From positions 1 to 64,000 of the forward strand of contig JASBSU010000013.1 in the NCBI GenBank assembly GCA_030148725.1: a stretch of DNA of 64,000 nt, written 5' to 3'. A program made the position numbers and the translations under genes. This DNA comes from Hyphomicrobium sp. (GTDB taxonomy: Bacteria > Pseudomonadota > Alphaproteobacteria > Rhizobiales > Hyphomicrobiaceae). Below are positions 46,036 through 53,728 of the stretch, piece by piece. The notes under the pieces are model-generated. The model saw only the letters and a list, made by a program, of their open reading frames with translations. It was not told the origin of the DNA and searched no databases. How positions within the stretch are numbered: position 1 is the stretch's first letter; the number at the start of each line of letters is the position of its first letter.

Positions 46036-46061
46036 CGGGCTGTTCCTTAAGGAACAGCCCG
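46036..46061. promoter_or_regulatory. 26-bp perfect palindrome
   Basis: Arms CGGGCTGTTCC and GGAACAGCCCG joined by TTAA, a perfect 26-base palindrome 33 bases upstream of the alpha/beta hydrolase start and 34 bases past the stop of the upstream hypothetical gene. Lack of a T-run argues against a terminator, so an operator for a dimeric regulator is plausible. Confidence 0.5.
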
Positions 46062-46095
46062 CCTCACCGACCCAAATGCAGGCAATAGGATGCTG

Positions 46096-46488
46096 CTAAT
46101 GAAGCCCCGGAAGCGGCTTGCGGACCCGCAGCAGATTGACCGGCCGCGCCGGGCTCGGCGCGTTGGCGACCGTGGGGTTGGCGCCTGCCGGAACGACCGG
46201 GCCGCGGCGGCGCAGCGGCCACCACTTGCGCGAGGCCGGCTTCTGCAGCCTGTTCATCTCTAGGAAGGCGACCGTCGCCCGAACGTGCGCAACGAACTCC
46301 TCGCGCCGCGCCTCTCCGCCGGCATCGCCCTTGAGGACAAGCTTGCGCCAGCGCCGACTCCAGGACCGTGGAAGCTGCCCGATCCAGCGATTGGCCGACT
46401 CGACCTTCCAGAATGGCTCGTCGCTCTTTTGTGCCTCATCCAGCACCACGCGAAGCGCCGCCACCACAGCGTCGATATCTGCCGCCAT
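46096..46488 (-). CDS. Hypothetical protein, 130 residues
   Basis: Start 46488 (MAADIDAVVAALRVVLDEAQ) has GGAGGG 4-6 bases upstream on this strand. The N-terminal 90 residues are helical (ESANRWIGQLPRSWSRRWRK, AHVRATVAFLEMNRLQ) and the last 40 are basic and Pro-rich. I do not recognise the family. It precedes the alpha/beta hydrolase in the same direction with the palindrome between. Confidence 0.6.
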   Translation of the reverse strand: MAADIDAVVAALRVVLDEAQKSDEPFWKVESANRWIGQLPRSWSRRWRKLVLKGDAGGEARREEFVAHVRATVAFLEMNRLQKPASRKWWPLRRRGPVVPAGANPTVANAPSPARPVNLLRVRKPLPGLH

Positions 46489-46670
46489 TACGCCCTCCAC
46501 CCTGCTAGCCGTCCCGCCCAGCCATTTTATCGTTTTTCGCGCACCCATGCACGCCCCCGTCCACAGGCAAGCTGGGCATTGGTGCGATGTGGGTTATCGG
46601 GGATAGGACCACCAAGTTGAAACCGACCATGGCGCGCAGGGTTGGTGTGGCGGCTGCGCGCAAATGATAT

Positions 46671-46746
46671 TGGTGGAGCCGAGGGGAATCGAACCCCTGA
46701 CCTCTGCAGTGCGATTGCAGCGCTCTCCCATCTGAGCTACGGCCCC
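46671..46746 (-). tRNA. tRNA-Ala (anticodon CGC)
   Basis: A 76-base cloverleaf on the minus strand with encoded CCA. Acceptor arms GGGGCCG/CGGCTCC pair with one G-U. The anticodon stem CTGCA/TGCAG encloses loop ATCGCAC, anticodon CGC, reading GCG. The T arm is GGGGTTCGATTCCCC. Confidence 0.96.
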
Positions 46747-46889
46747 TGAAGGTCCGGCGCATTTACGGCGCCGCCCCGAATCTTGTCAAGAAATCGCGTC
46801 CTGGCCCCCCGGTAACGACGCCGTCGCGCTTGCCCGGCGCGGCCGTCAGAGGCTACACGTGGCCGGAGCACCACCAGGAGCGGCACACG

Positions 46890-47195
46890 ATGGTCCTGCT
46901 ACGCCTCATAGACTTTCTGAGCTACCTCATCACGCTTTACACCTACGTCGTCATCGCCAGCGTCATCCTCAGCTGGCTGATGGCATTCGGCGTGGTAAAC
47001 CCCTACAACCCGACCGTCCGAGCTATCTGGCAGGGCATCAATGCGGTCACCGAGCCGCTGCTACGTCCTATCCGCAACATGATGCCGAACCTTGGCGCCA
47101 TCGACCTGTCGCCGGTCATTCTGCTCCTCGCCTGTTTCTTCGTTCAGAGCGTCGTCCTCGGCTCGCTCCGCGACCTGATCATCGCCGCCGGATGA
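46890..47195 (+). CDS. YggT family membrane protein
   Basis: A 101-residue inner-membrane protein with two YggT-type hydrophobic segments (about residues 8-32 and 75-98) around the conserved NPYNPTVRAIWQGINAVTEP and LLRPIRNMMP region. Start ATG 46890 has AGGAG 9 bases upstream. Family members are linked to osmotic or potassium stress and to cell division. It overlaps the DUF167 gene by 4 bases, the usual alphaproteobacterial pairing. Confidence 0.92.
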   Translation: MVLLRLIDFLSYLITLYTYVVIASVILSWLMAFGVVNPYNPTVRAIWQGINAVTEPLLRPIRNMMPNLGAIDLSPVILLLACFFVQSVVLGSLRDLIIAAG

Positions 47196-47515
47196 CGCCC
47201 GCCGAGCAACCCTGGCGGGCAGGCAGCGGGTGCGTCATCGTGCGCGTGCGCGTCACGCCGAAATCCTCGATAGAAGGCGTCGACGGCGTGGTCCCGAGCG
47301 CGGAAGGGATGGCCGTTCAAGCCCGCGTGCGCGCGGTGCCGGCCGAGGGGGAGGCCAATGCGGCGGTGGAAAAGCTCATCGCGCGTTGGCTCGACGTGCC
47401 GAAAAGCACGGTGCACGTGACTGCGGGCGGAAAATCCCGCATCAAGTCGCTCACCATCAGCGGGGAGACGCTTGGTCTTGAGCAGCGGCTCAAGGCAAAA
47501 CTCGCCGCAACCTGA
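47192..47515 (+). CDS. DUF167 (YggU family) protein
   Basis: A 107-residue cytoplasmic protein. Family motifs are VRVTPKSSIEGVDGV, RVRAVPAEGEANAAVEKLIA and GGKSRIKSLTISG. The ATG overlaps the yggT TGA. Function unknown; it is followed by folD after 53 bases. Confidence 0.92.
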   Translation: MTPAEQPWRAGSGCVIVRVRVTPKSSIEGVDGVVPSAEGMAVQARVRAVPAEGEANAAVEKLIARWLDVPKSTVHVTAGGKSRIKSLTISGETLGLEQRLKAKLAAT

Positions 47516-47568
47516 TGCAATGATGCTGGAACGGCGCAATTGATCGATCCGAGGGAGGATTTCTCGCT

Positions 47569-48450
47569 ATGACTGCTTACGCCATCGACGGCAAGGCTAT
47601 CGCCGCCAAGGTGCGCGCCGACGTCGCCGCCGACGTCGCCCGCCTCAAGGCTCAGCACGGCTTCGCCCCTGGCCTTGCCGTGGTTCTCGTTGGCGAGGAT
47701 CCGGCCAGCAAGGTCTACGTCCGCAACAAAGCCCAGCAGACCGTCGAATGCGGGATGCAGTCGTGGGAATATAAGCTCGACGAGAACACGTCCGAGCAGG
47801 CGCTGCTCGAGTTGGTCGCCAAGCTTAACGCTGACCCCGCCGTCAACGGCATCCTCGTGCAGATGCCGGTGCCCAAGCACATCGACGCCAACAAGGTGCT
47901 CGAGCTGATCGACCCGCTGAAGGACGTCGACGGCTTCCACCCGATGAACGTCGGCCGCCTGTCGATCGGCGAGCGCGCCCTGGCGCCTTGCACGCCCGTC
48001 GGCTCGATCATCCTCGCCAAGTCCGTGAAGGACGATCTCTCGGGCCTCGACGCCGTTGTCGTCGGCCGCTCCAACATCGTCGGCAAGCCGATGGCGCAGC
48101 TCCTGCTGCGCGAGAACTGCACCGTCACCATCGCGCATTCGCGCACCAAGGACCTGCCCGACGTCGTGCGTCGTGCCGATCTCGTCGTTGCCGCCATCGG
48201 CAAGCCCGAGTTCGTGAAGGGCGATTGGATCAAGCCGGGCGCCATCGTGATCGACGTCGGCATCAACCGCATCGTCAAGCCGGACGGCAAGGGCAAGATC
48301 GTCGGCGATGTCGATTACGCCAGCGCCGTGCAGGTGGCGGGTGCCATCACCCCAGTGCCGGGCGGCGTTGGTCCGATGACCATCGCATGCCTCTTGAAGA
48401 ACACGGTCGAGGCGGCCCTCATGCAGCGCGGCCTCAAGGCCGCCGCCTGA
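47569..48450 (+). CDS. folD: Bifunctional methylenetetrahydrofolate dehydrogenase/cyclohydrolase FolD
   Basis: A 293-residue enzyme interconverting 5,10-methylene-, methenyl- and 10-formyl-THF for one-carbon metabolism, important in methylotrophs and for purine synthesis. GGGAGG precedes the [19 protein letters not shown] carries the catalytic Lys, [10 protein letters not shown] and the NADP region [17 protein letters not shown] are conserved, and [15 protein letters not shown] closes the protein. A bidirectional terminator follows. Confidence 0.96.
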   Translation: MTAYAIDGKAIAAKVRADVAADVARLKAQHGFAPGLAVVLVGEDPASKVYVRNKAQQTVECGMQSWEYKLDENTSEQALLELVAKLNADPAVNGILVQMPVPKHIDANKVLELIDPLKDVDGFHPMNVGRLSIGERALAPCTPVGSIILAKSVKDDLSGLDAVVVGRSNIVGKPMAQLLLRENCTVTIAHSRTKDLPDVVRRADLVVAAIGKPEFVKGDWIKPGAIVIDVGINRIVKPDGKGKIVGDVDYASAVQVAGAITPVPGGVGPMTIACLLKNTVEAALMQRGLKAAA

Positions 48451-48463
48451 TAGCGGCTTAGCG

Positions 48464-48502
48464 AAAAAACGTGGCGGGCAGGCCCATCCTGCTCGCCACT
48501 TT
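48464..48502. terminator. Bidirectional rho-independent terminator between folD and comM
   Basis: GTGGCGGGCAGG (48471-48482) pairs with CCTGCTCGCCAC (48488-48499), 12 bp with one G-T. TTT follows on the plus strand, and the AAAAAAC before the stem provides GTTTTTT on the minus strand. It serves both convergent genes. Confidence 0.85.
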
Positions 48503-48531
48503 CCATTTGCGGCTTTCCAAGACCGAATGCC

Positions 48532-50058
48532 CTACGCCGCAGTCTTCTGCCGCAGCGTCTCGCCGCGATAGCTCAGCGCCTCGGCGATGTGCATGCGCCC
48601 GATGCCCTCCTCGCCATCGAGATCGGCGAGCGTGCGCGCAACGCGCATCACACGGTGGAACCCGCGTGCCGAAAGCTGCAGGGTCTCCGCTGCCTGGCGC
48701 AGCAGCTTGGAGCCTTCCGCATCGGGCTTCGCAATCTCTTCCAATAGCCGCCCCGAGCATTCCGCGTTGGTGCGCATGCCCTTGGCCGCCAGTGCCATGA
48801 AGCGTCCGCGCTGCAACTCGCGCGCGCGTGTGACGCGTGCCCGCACGATCGCGCTGTCCTCGGCCGGCGCCGGCAGAATGAGATCTGCCGCGCTCACCGC
48901 CGGGACCTCGATCTGCAGGTCGATGCGGTCCAGCAGCGGCCCTGAGATGCGCGCCTGATATTCCGCCGCGCAGCGCTCCCCGCGCCGGCACGTCACGCCA
49001 ACCGAGCCCCCGCACTTGCACGGGTTCATCGCCGCGACGAGCTGAATGCGCGAGGGATACTGGATGCGGTGGTTGGCGCGCGCGATGATCGTCTCGCCTG
49101 TCTCCAGCGGCTGGCGCAGCGCATCGAGCACGCCGGCCTGAAACTCCGGCAGCTCGTCGAGAAACAGCACGCCGAGATGCGCCAGGCTGACCTCGCCGGG
49201 ACGCGGCCGCGTGCCACCACCCACCAGCGCGGCCATGCTCGCCGAATGATGCGGCGCACGGAACGGGCGTTCGCTCGCCAGCTTGCCGCCGAGCAACTCG
49301 CCCGCGAGGCTGTGCACCATCGAGACTTCGAGCATCTCCTCCGGCGTCAGCGGCGGCAGGATCGACGGCAGGCGCGCCGCCAGCATGGATTTGCCCGAGC
49401 CGGGCGGTCCGATCATCAGAAGGTTGTGTCCACCCGCCGCCGCCACTTCCAGCGCCCGCTTGGCGCTCTCCTGGCCTTTGACGTCGGCGAGATCGGGGCG
49501 CGCGGTCGGGTCGGCGCCGAGCCCGGGTTTGGGGCGCGTCAGCGTCTGCGAGCCTTTGAAATGATTGACGAGGGAGAGAAGGTGCGGCGCGGCGAGGATG
49601 TCGACCTCATCGCCCGCCCACGCGGCCTCCGGTCCGCACGCGGCTGGGCAGATCAGTCCCTTGCCGATGGCGTTGGCGCCGATCGCTGCCGGAAGCGCGC
49701 CCGGCACCGCGCGGATCGAACCGTCGAGCGCCAGTTCGCCGATGGCGGCATAGCCGGCGACAGCGTCCGGCGCCACGGCCTCCATGGCGACCATCATGGC
49801 GAGCAGGATCGGCAGATCGAACTGGCTGCCTTCCTTCGGCAGGTCCGCCGGGGCGAGGTTCACCGTCACGTGCTTGTAGGGGAGCCCGAGGCCAACGGCA
49901 TGTAGTGCGTTGCGCACCCGCTCCGAACTTTCGGCGACGGCCTTATCCGGCAATCCGACAATGACGAAGGCGGCCTTGCCGGGCGTGATGCGCACCTGCA
50001 CCTCGACGGCCCGCGCCTCTATGCCGACGAACGCCAAAGTCGAGATCTGCCCGTACAT
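48532..50058 (-). CDS. comM: YifB/ComM family Mg-chelatase-like AAA+ ATPase
   Basis: A 508-residue ATPase. ComM is a hexameric helicase that promotes branch migration during integration of incoming DNA in natural transformation. The start at 50058 gives MYGQISTLAFVGIEARAVEV, the canonical N-terminus. An N-terminal Lon-like domain (VNLAPADLPKEGSQFDLPI) precedes the Mg-chelatase AAA+ domain (Walker A GPPGSGKS, Walker B LFLDELPEF) and a Cys-rich zinc segment (NPCKCGGSVGVTC). An SOS-type box lies 63 bases upstream, consistent with LexA control. Confidence 0.93.
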   Translation of the reverse strand: MYGQISTLAFVGIEARAVEVQVRITPGKAAFVIVGLPDKAVAESSERVRNALHAVGLGLPYKHVTVNLAPADLPKEGSQFDLPILLAMMVAMEAVAPDAVAGYAAIGELALDGSIRAVPGALPAAIGANAIGKGLICPAACGPEAAWAGDEVDILAAPHLLSLVNHFKGSQTLTRPKPGLGADPTARPDLADVKGQESAKRALEVAAAGGHNLLMIGPPGSGKSMLAARLPSILPPLTPEEMLEVSMVHSLAGELLGGKLASERPFRAPHHSASMAALVGGGTRPRPGEVSLAHLGVLFLDELPEFQAGVLDALRQPLETGETIIARANHRIQYPSRIQLVAAMNPCKCGGSVGVTCRRGERCAAEYQARISGPLLDRIDLQIEVPAVSAADLILPAPAEDSAIVRARVTRARELQRGRFMALAAKGMRTNAECSGRLLEEIAKPDAEGSKLLRQAAETLQLSARGFHRVMRVARTLADLDGEEGIGRMHIAEALSYRGETLRQKTAA

Positions 50059-50112
50059 GCCCGCCCCAGACGTTCCCGCACGCCTCCGCAACCCTAGCGC
50101 CAGGCCAAGGTC

Positions 50113-50136
50113 ACGCGCAAGAACATTTTAGGAACA
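50113..50136. repeat. 24-bp direct repeat, copy 1, containing an SOS-type box
   Basis: Identical at 23 of 24 bases to 51160-51183. It contains GAAC-ATTTTAG-GAAC at 50121-50135, the reverse complement of the alphaproteobacterial LexA box GTTC-N7-GTTC. This copy is 63 bases upstream of the comM start, a sensible operator position. Confidence 0.8.
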
Positions 50137-50281
50137 CGCCCATTAAACGCCGCGCATCACGCCGGCAATGGCCGCAGGGATCGCAGACCACGTGTGGGCG
50201 ATGGAAGAAATTATGACACTGATGGGACGAAGCGGCGCCGAAGCCTGGACGTGCGAAGACGTATAAGAAGCGGCAACCTGC

Positions 50282-50866
50282 TTAAGCAGGCCATCCTACT
50301 TTCCGCTCGAAGTCCGCATGCCAAAGCAGCTCTTGAGCCACTTTCCGCCCGGGAAGACGGATCACACATATCTGCAGGCCAGCGATGCGCCCATACTTCA
50401 TTGCTGGGATGCAGTCAGTGTCATTAGTGATGAGGATGATGCGCTCGACAGACTTTGATCTGCAGAAGGTTGCGATGTCGAGCCCAATGCGCATGTCTAC
50501 GCCCTTCTGCTCGAAGTCTGGGTAGAAGTCGTCGTCGGACAATCCCTTTGGTGACACCGGGACATTTTTGGGTTTCCAGCCGCGGAATTTGAGAACGCCG
50601 CGGCGCACCGCAATCAGGTTCTTACAGGCGAGAGAGCGCAGCCACGAATCGTCTCCGTCGAACTCTTTGACTTCGCCTGACACCGGAAGTTTCGTCTTAC
50701 CGTTGTATGGCGCACAATCGTAGTAGAGGACACGAAAGATCGTTTCGTCGTCCAGCTTACAGGCCTGCGCAACCTTCTCGACAAAGTGCGGCGTGTAGCC
50801 AAGCTTAGCTAGCTTGGCCAGAACGCGAAGGTGCCCGCCATCTATGAGAATCGCCACCCGAATCAT
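50282..50866 (-). CDS. NYN domain (LabA/DUF88-like, PIN-fold) protein
   Basis: A 194-residue putative metal-dependent RNase. The start at 50866 gives MIRVAILIDGGHLR; a longer frame begins at 50893. PIN-fold acids are visible at D9 (LIDGG), D124 and D130 (KGVDMRIGLDIATF) and D149/D151 (TNDTDCIPAMKYGR). LabA-like NYN proteins process RNA or act in defence and regulatory settings. Base composition is more AT-rich than the flanks, and the gene sits alone between two 24-bp direct repeats, suggesting acquisition. A 12-bp hairpin lies in its leader. The target is unknown. Confidence 0.82.
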   Translation of the reverse strand: MIRVAILIDGGHLRVLAKLAKLGYTPHFVEKVAQACKLDDETIFRVLYYDCAPYNGKTKLPVSGEVKEFDGDDSWLRSLACKNLIAVRRGVLKFRGWKPKNVPVSPKGLSDDDFYPDFEQKGVDMRIGLDIATFCRSKSVERIILITNDTDCIPAMKYGRIAGLQICVIRLPGRKVAQELLWHADFERKVGWPA

Positions 50867-50880
50867 CACGCAAACTATAA

Positions 50881-50908
50881 AGCCCCCACGCATCTCTGCG
50901 CGAGGGCT
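50881..50908 (-). promoter_or_regulatory. 12-bp GAGA-loop hairpin in the NYN gene leader
   Basis: On the minus strand AGCCCTCGCGCA pairs with TGCGTGGGGGCT (12 bp, two G-T) around a GAGA tetraloop, followed by TTATAGTTT and the ATG 14 bases later. It resembles an attenuator, and the ATG lacks a clear Shine-Dalgarno sequence, so expression may be structurally controlled. Alternatively it terminates read-through from the upstream phosphatase operon. Confidence 0.55.
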
Positions 50909-51159
50909 GTATATAGTGCCCGCCTACGGGCGTAGCGGATGACGTTTTGAGTTGGCGCCTACAGGCCTACTAAGTCAATACGCGAACCTCGTTAAAGTTC
51001 AGCTTTACTGAATTTAGTGGCCGATTGTTGTTCGGATTCAACGGCGTCACATTGGGCATCTAGCAGTGCATATGGTAGCGCGGCCCGCCGATTGAAAGGT
51101 GCGGACGGTGTGGTTACACCAGCTTCCGCCATAATTTCAAACTGAGACAGTACCCGGCT

Positions 51160-51183
51160 ACGCGCAAGAACATTTTGGGAACA
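51160..51183. repeat. 24-bp direct repeat, copy 2, containing an SOS-type box
   Basis: Pairs with 50113-50136 (23 of 24 identical, 1047 bases apart, same orientation). It contains GAAC-ATTTTGG-GAAC at 51168-51182. It sits 13 bases beyond the phosphatase stop codon. If a deletion between the copies restored one repeat, the phosphatase gene would lie directly beside the comM promoter. Confidence 0.8.
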
Positions 51184-51195
51184 TGGGCCGAAGCC

Positions 51196-51987
51196 CTACG
51201 ACAGCGGCCGAACCGCCAGCACCGTCGTATTGTCCTGGTGCGGATCGCGCATGTTCTCCACGGCGCGCACGAGCGCATTCGCCACCGCCTCCGCGCCGTC
51301 GTCGGCATAGGCCGAGATGATGCGCTGCACCTCGGTCGTCTCCAGGGTGTGCAGCCCGTCGGAAGCTAAGATGACGTAGTCACCCTTCTCCAGCACCAGC
51401 GGCTTGCGCGAGATGTCGACGAGATCGAGCTCATCGCCCGTCACCGCCGAGCGCAGCATGTGGCGCCGCGGATCGGCTTTCGCCTGCTCAGGTGTGATCT
51501 TGCCGATGGAGGCGAGGCGGTCGAGCTCCGGCGCCAGCGAGTGGTCCTCGTTGAGCAGCGCGATCTCGCCGCGCCGGAACAGCAAAAGCGGGCTGTCGCC
51601 GACGCTGACCCATTCGACGCCTTCGTGCGTGAACACCGCTGCAACCAGCGTCGTGCCCATGCCCGCAAGCATCGGGTTTGCCTGCACCTGTGCCGCGATG
51701 GAGTCGTTCGCGGCGCTCAGCGATTTCAGAAGCCGTTCCGGGCGCGCGCCGTTCAGCCCGGCATATGCCGAGATGAAGCTGTCGCACACCATGCGGCTCG
51801 CCAGAGCGCCCGCCGTGTGCCCTCCCATACCGTCCGCCAGCACGGCGACGAGCCGCGTGTTGTTGGCAGTCGGCGGCACGTCGGCGCTTCCGGCCGCGCG
51901 ATCAAGCGGCGGCCAGAAGGCGCTCGAATCTTCCTGGTAATCGCGCGCGCCCTTGGTGGCGCGCGAAGCATGGTCGTAAGCCAGCAT
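51196..51987 (-). CDS. PP2C-family Ser/Thr protein phosphatase (PppA/Stp-like)
   Basis: A 263-residue metal-dependent phosphatase. The start at 51987 gives MLAYDHASRATKGARDYQED, with the conserved RxxNQD-type Asp region; the ATG overlaps the upstream FHA gene's stop. Metal-binding motifs are ADGMGGH, then GDSPLLLFR and LASDGLHTLE with the terminal DNTT. It would remove phosphates placed by the nearby kinase. It is the last gene of a leftward PP2C-FHA-FHA set. Confidence 0.92.
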   Translation of the reverse strand: MLAYDHASRATKGARDYQEDSSAFWPPLDRAAGSADVPPTANNTRLVAVLADGMGGHTAGALASRMVCDSFISAYAGLNGARPERLLKSLSAANDSIAAQVQANPMLAGMGTTLVAAVFTHEGVEWVSVGDSPLLLFRRGEIALLNEDHSLAPELDRLASIGKITPEQAKADPRRHMLRSAVTGDELDLVDISRKPLVLEKGDYVILASDGLHTLETTEVQRIISAYADDGAEAVANALVRAVENMRDPHQDNTTVLAVRPLS

Positions 51988-52769
51988 CAGTCCTTGGCAT
52001 CGCTTAGCTCGGCCCAATCGAACTCCGACCCGCAGAACGGCACGAAAACGAGCTGCGTGCGCCCGATCGTGATCACGTCCATCTGGTTGAGCTCGACGGC
52101 ACCGGTGGGGCGCTTGTCGTTGATGGAAACGATATTGGTCTTAGCGAGGTTCGGCACAAATAGGAACGAGCGCGCCGAGGAGTCGTAACGCAGGTACGCC
52201 TGCTCCTCCGACGAGATGGCATCGTCCCCGAAATCCAGGGGAATACGCTGGCTCGACGAGCGCCCGATGGTGTTGTTGCCCTCGAAGATCGGCCGGAAGC
52301 TGCCGAGCCCCGGCCCGCCGACGACCACCAGCCAGCCGACCACCGGGTCCTGCTCGAACTCGCCGCGCTTCACCTGCACCTTGCCACGCACCAGCTGTGT
52401 ACGCGGTGAGTCGGTGATTTCGACCTTCGGCGGCCCGCCACGCACGACGCGCGTGGTGGGCGGCGCAGCGAACTCCATGTGCTTGTCCTGCGGCTTGAGC
52501 GAGGTCTGTGCTTTCACTTCGCGCGCCGCTTCCGCAGCGCTCGGTAATGCGGCTCCCGCAGGAGAAGCAGCCGCGGGCGCAGCAGCGGCCTCGGCTTTTG
52601 CCGGTTCCGCAGCGGCGGGCTTCGGCGCCTCTGCCTTGACGAGCTGCGTCGCAGGCTCCGCGGCAGCTGCCGGCGTTGCGCCGCGATGCGTGTCGTCACG
52701 GCTTGCCGCCGCGAGCGCATCCTTCAGTGAGCCCAGGAACCCGCCTTGCTTCAAACCCTGCTGAGACAT
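51987..52769 (-). CDS. FHA domain-containing protein, cytoplasmic
   Basis: A 260-residue protein started at 52769, where GGAGG lies 5-6 bases upstream; a longer frame to 52811 is less likely. A short N-terminal motif (GGFLGSLKDALAAASRDD) is followed by an Ala/Pro/Glu-rich linker to about residue 110. The phosphothreonine-binding FHA domain is C-terminal (about 155-245; FEGNNTIGRSSSQRIPLDFG, then SINDKRPTGAVELNQMDVI). It probably docks phosphorylated kinase or substrate. It overlaps the phosphatase gene. Confidence 0.85.
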   Translation of the reverse strand: MSQQGLKQGGFLGSLKDALAAASRDDTHRGATPAAAAEPATQLVKAEAPKPAAAEPAKAEAAAAPAAASPAGAALPSAAEAAREVKAQTSLKPQDKHMEFAAPPTTRVVRGGPPKVEITDSPRTQLVRGKVQVKRGEFEQDPVVGWLVVVGGPGLGSFRPIFEGNNTIGRSSSQRIPLDFGDDAISSEEQAYLRYDSSARSFLFVPNLAKTNIVSINDKRPTGAVELNQMDVITIGRTQLVFVPFCGSEFDWAELSDAKD

Positions 52770-52853
52770 CGTATCCTCCGTTGTGCCCGGGCCATTTTCC
52801 GGCATGCGCACTCTCCGTTCACGCTCGAGGCATGCATGATCTGATTGGTAGCG

Positions 52854-53513
52854 TCAGATCGGGCGCGCGTCGAAGCTCAGTTTCACTTCTCCAATGGCGA
52901 TGACGTCACCGGCCTTGAGGCGGCTTTCGCCGATCCGCTTGCCGTTGACGAGAATGCCGTTCCCCTCGGGACCGGAGAGGTCGGTGATGATGACCTCACC
53001 ATCCGTGCTGCGCCGAATGACGGCGTGATAGCGGTGAACGGTTTTCTCCTGCAGGCATATGTCGTTGTCGGCCTCGCGCCCGATCCGCAGCATGGCCCGG
53101 CCGACGAGGTGCTTCTGTCCGCCCGTCTCGACCCACGCTTCCGTCGGCCATGCCGAAAGCTCGGTGCGTACGGTCTTGTCGTTGCGCGCCGCACGTTGCG
53201 ACGGCCGCGAGATGAGCACCGTCGAATCCGGCGACTGGCGCTGACGGCGCAGCATGAATCCCGCGATAGCCAGTGGCGGCAGCACCAGAAGCGCCACCAG
53301 TCCCAGCATCAACGCAGGGGCCTTGTGATAGCTATCGCCGATAAGCACGCTGAGTTGCGACCACGCGTCGGCCGTGACAGCGAGCAAGGCAAGCTGAGGC
53401 AACGGCCCACCGCTGCTCGCCTCGGACGCGAGCGCTGCCTTTGCAACACTGAGCTGAGAAATCGCGACTGTCGCAATCGACAGATTCGGCAGCGGCGACC
53501 ACGGCGATGTCAT
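52854..53513 (-). CDS. Membrane-anchored FHA domain protein
   Basis: 219 residues: a 65-residue N-terminal region, one membrane helix at about residues 68-88 (MLGLVALLVLPPLAIAGFML) and a basic RRQRQ stop, placing the C-terminal FHA domain (about 135-215; LRIGREADNDICLQEKTVHR, GILVNGKRIGESRLKAGD) in the cytoplasm. The phosphopeptide-binding Arg and Ser/Thr-His positions look intact (GRE, VHRYHA). It is divergent from the kinase gene across 215 bases. Confidence 0.85.
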   Translation of the reverse strand: MTSPWSPLPNLSIATVAISQLSVAKAALASEASSGGPLPQLALLAVTADAWSQLSVLIGDSYHKAPALMLGLVALLVLPPLAIAGFMLRRQRQSPDSTVLISRPSQRAARNDKTVRTELSAWPTEAWVETGGQKHLVGRAMLRIGREADNDICLQEKTVHRYHAVIRRSTDGEVIITDLSGPEGNGILVNGKRIGESRLKAGDVIAIGEVKLSFDARPI

Positions 53514-53728
53514 GGTCTTGGGTCTCGTAGCAAATCAGTGCCGAGGGTCGTGAACCATGACGGCGAGAACATGGCGGTTTGCTCCCCTTCCGAGATTTGT
53601 TTGCCCGTCAATCTTGCTCAAGCCTGCGCCACATTTGCCCGACATAAGTGTGTCGGAGGCAGGACGGCAAATTGACGAGCGGCGCGGCGCGTAGCATGTG
53701 AGCCCGAAGACCGACGTCTCGGAGACCT

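Larger units (their letters stand above)
50867..51195. other. Intergenic region upstream of the NYN gene
   Basis: 329 bases, AT-richer than the flanks. It holds the leader hairpin (50881-50908) and the second direct repeat with an SOS-type box (51160-51183). No supported gene. The promoter of the NYN gene should be here, but no clear -35/-10 pair was found. Confidence 0.5.

Noticed and set aside
50113-51183. Insertion sequence flanked by direct repeats
   Set aside because: There is no transposase and no terminal inverted repeats; only one NYN gene lies between the repeats, and the repeats contain an operator-like motif.
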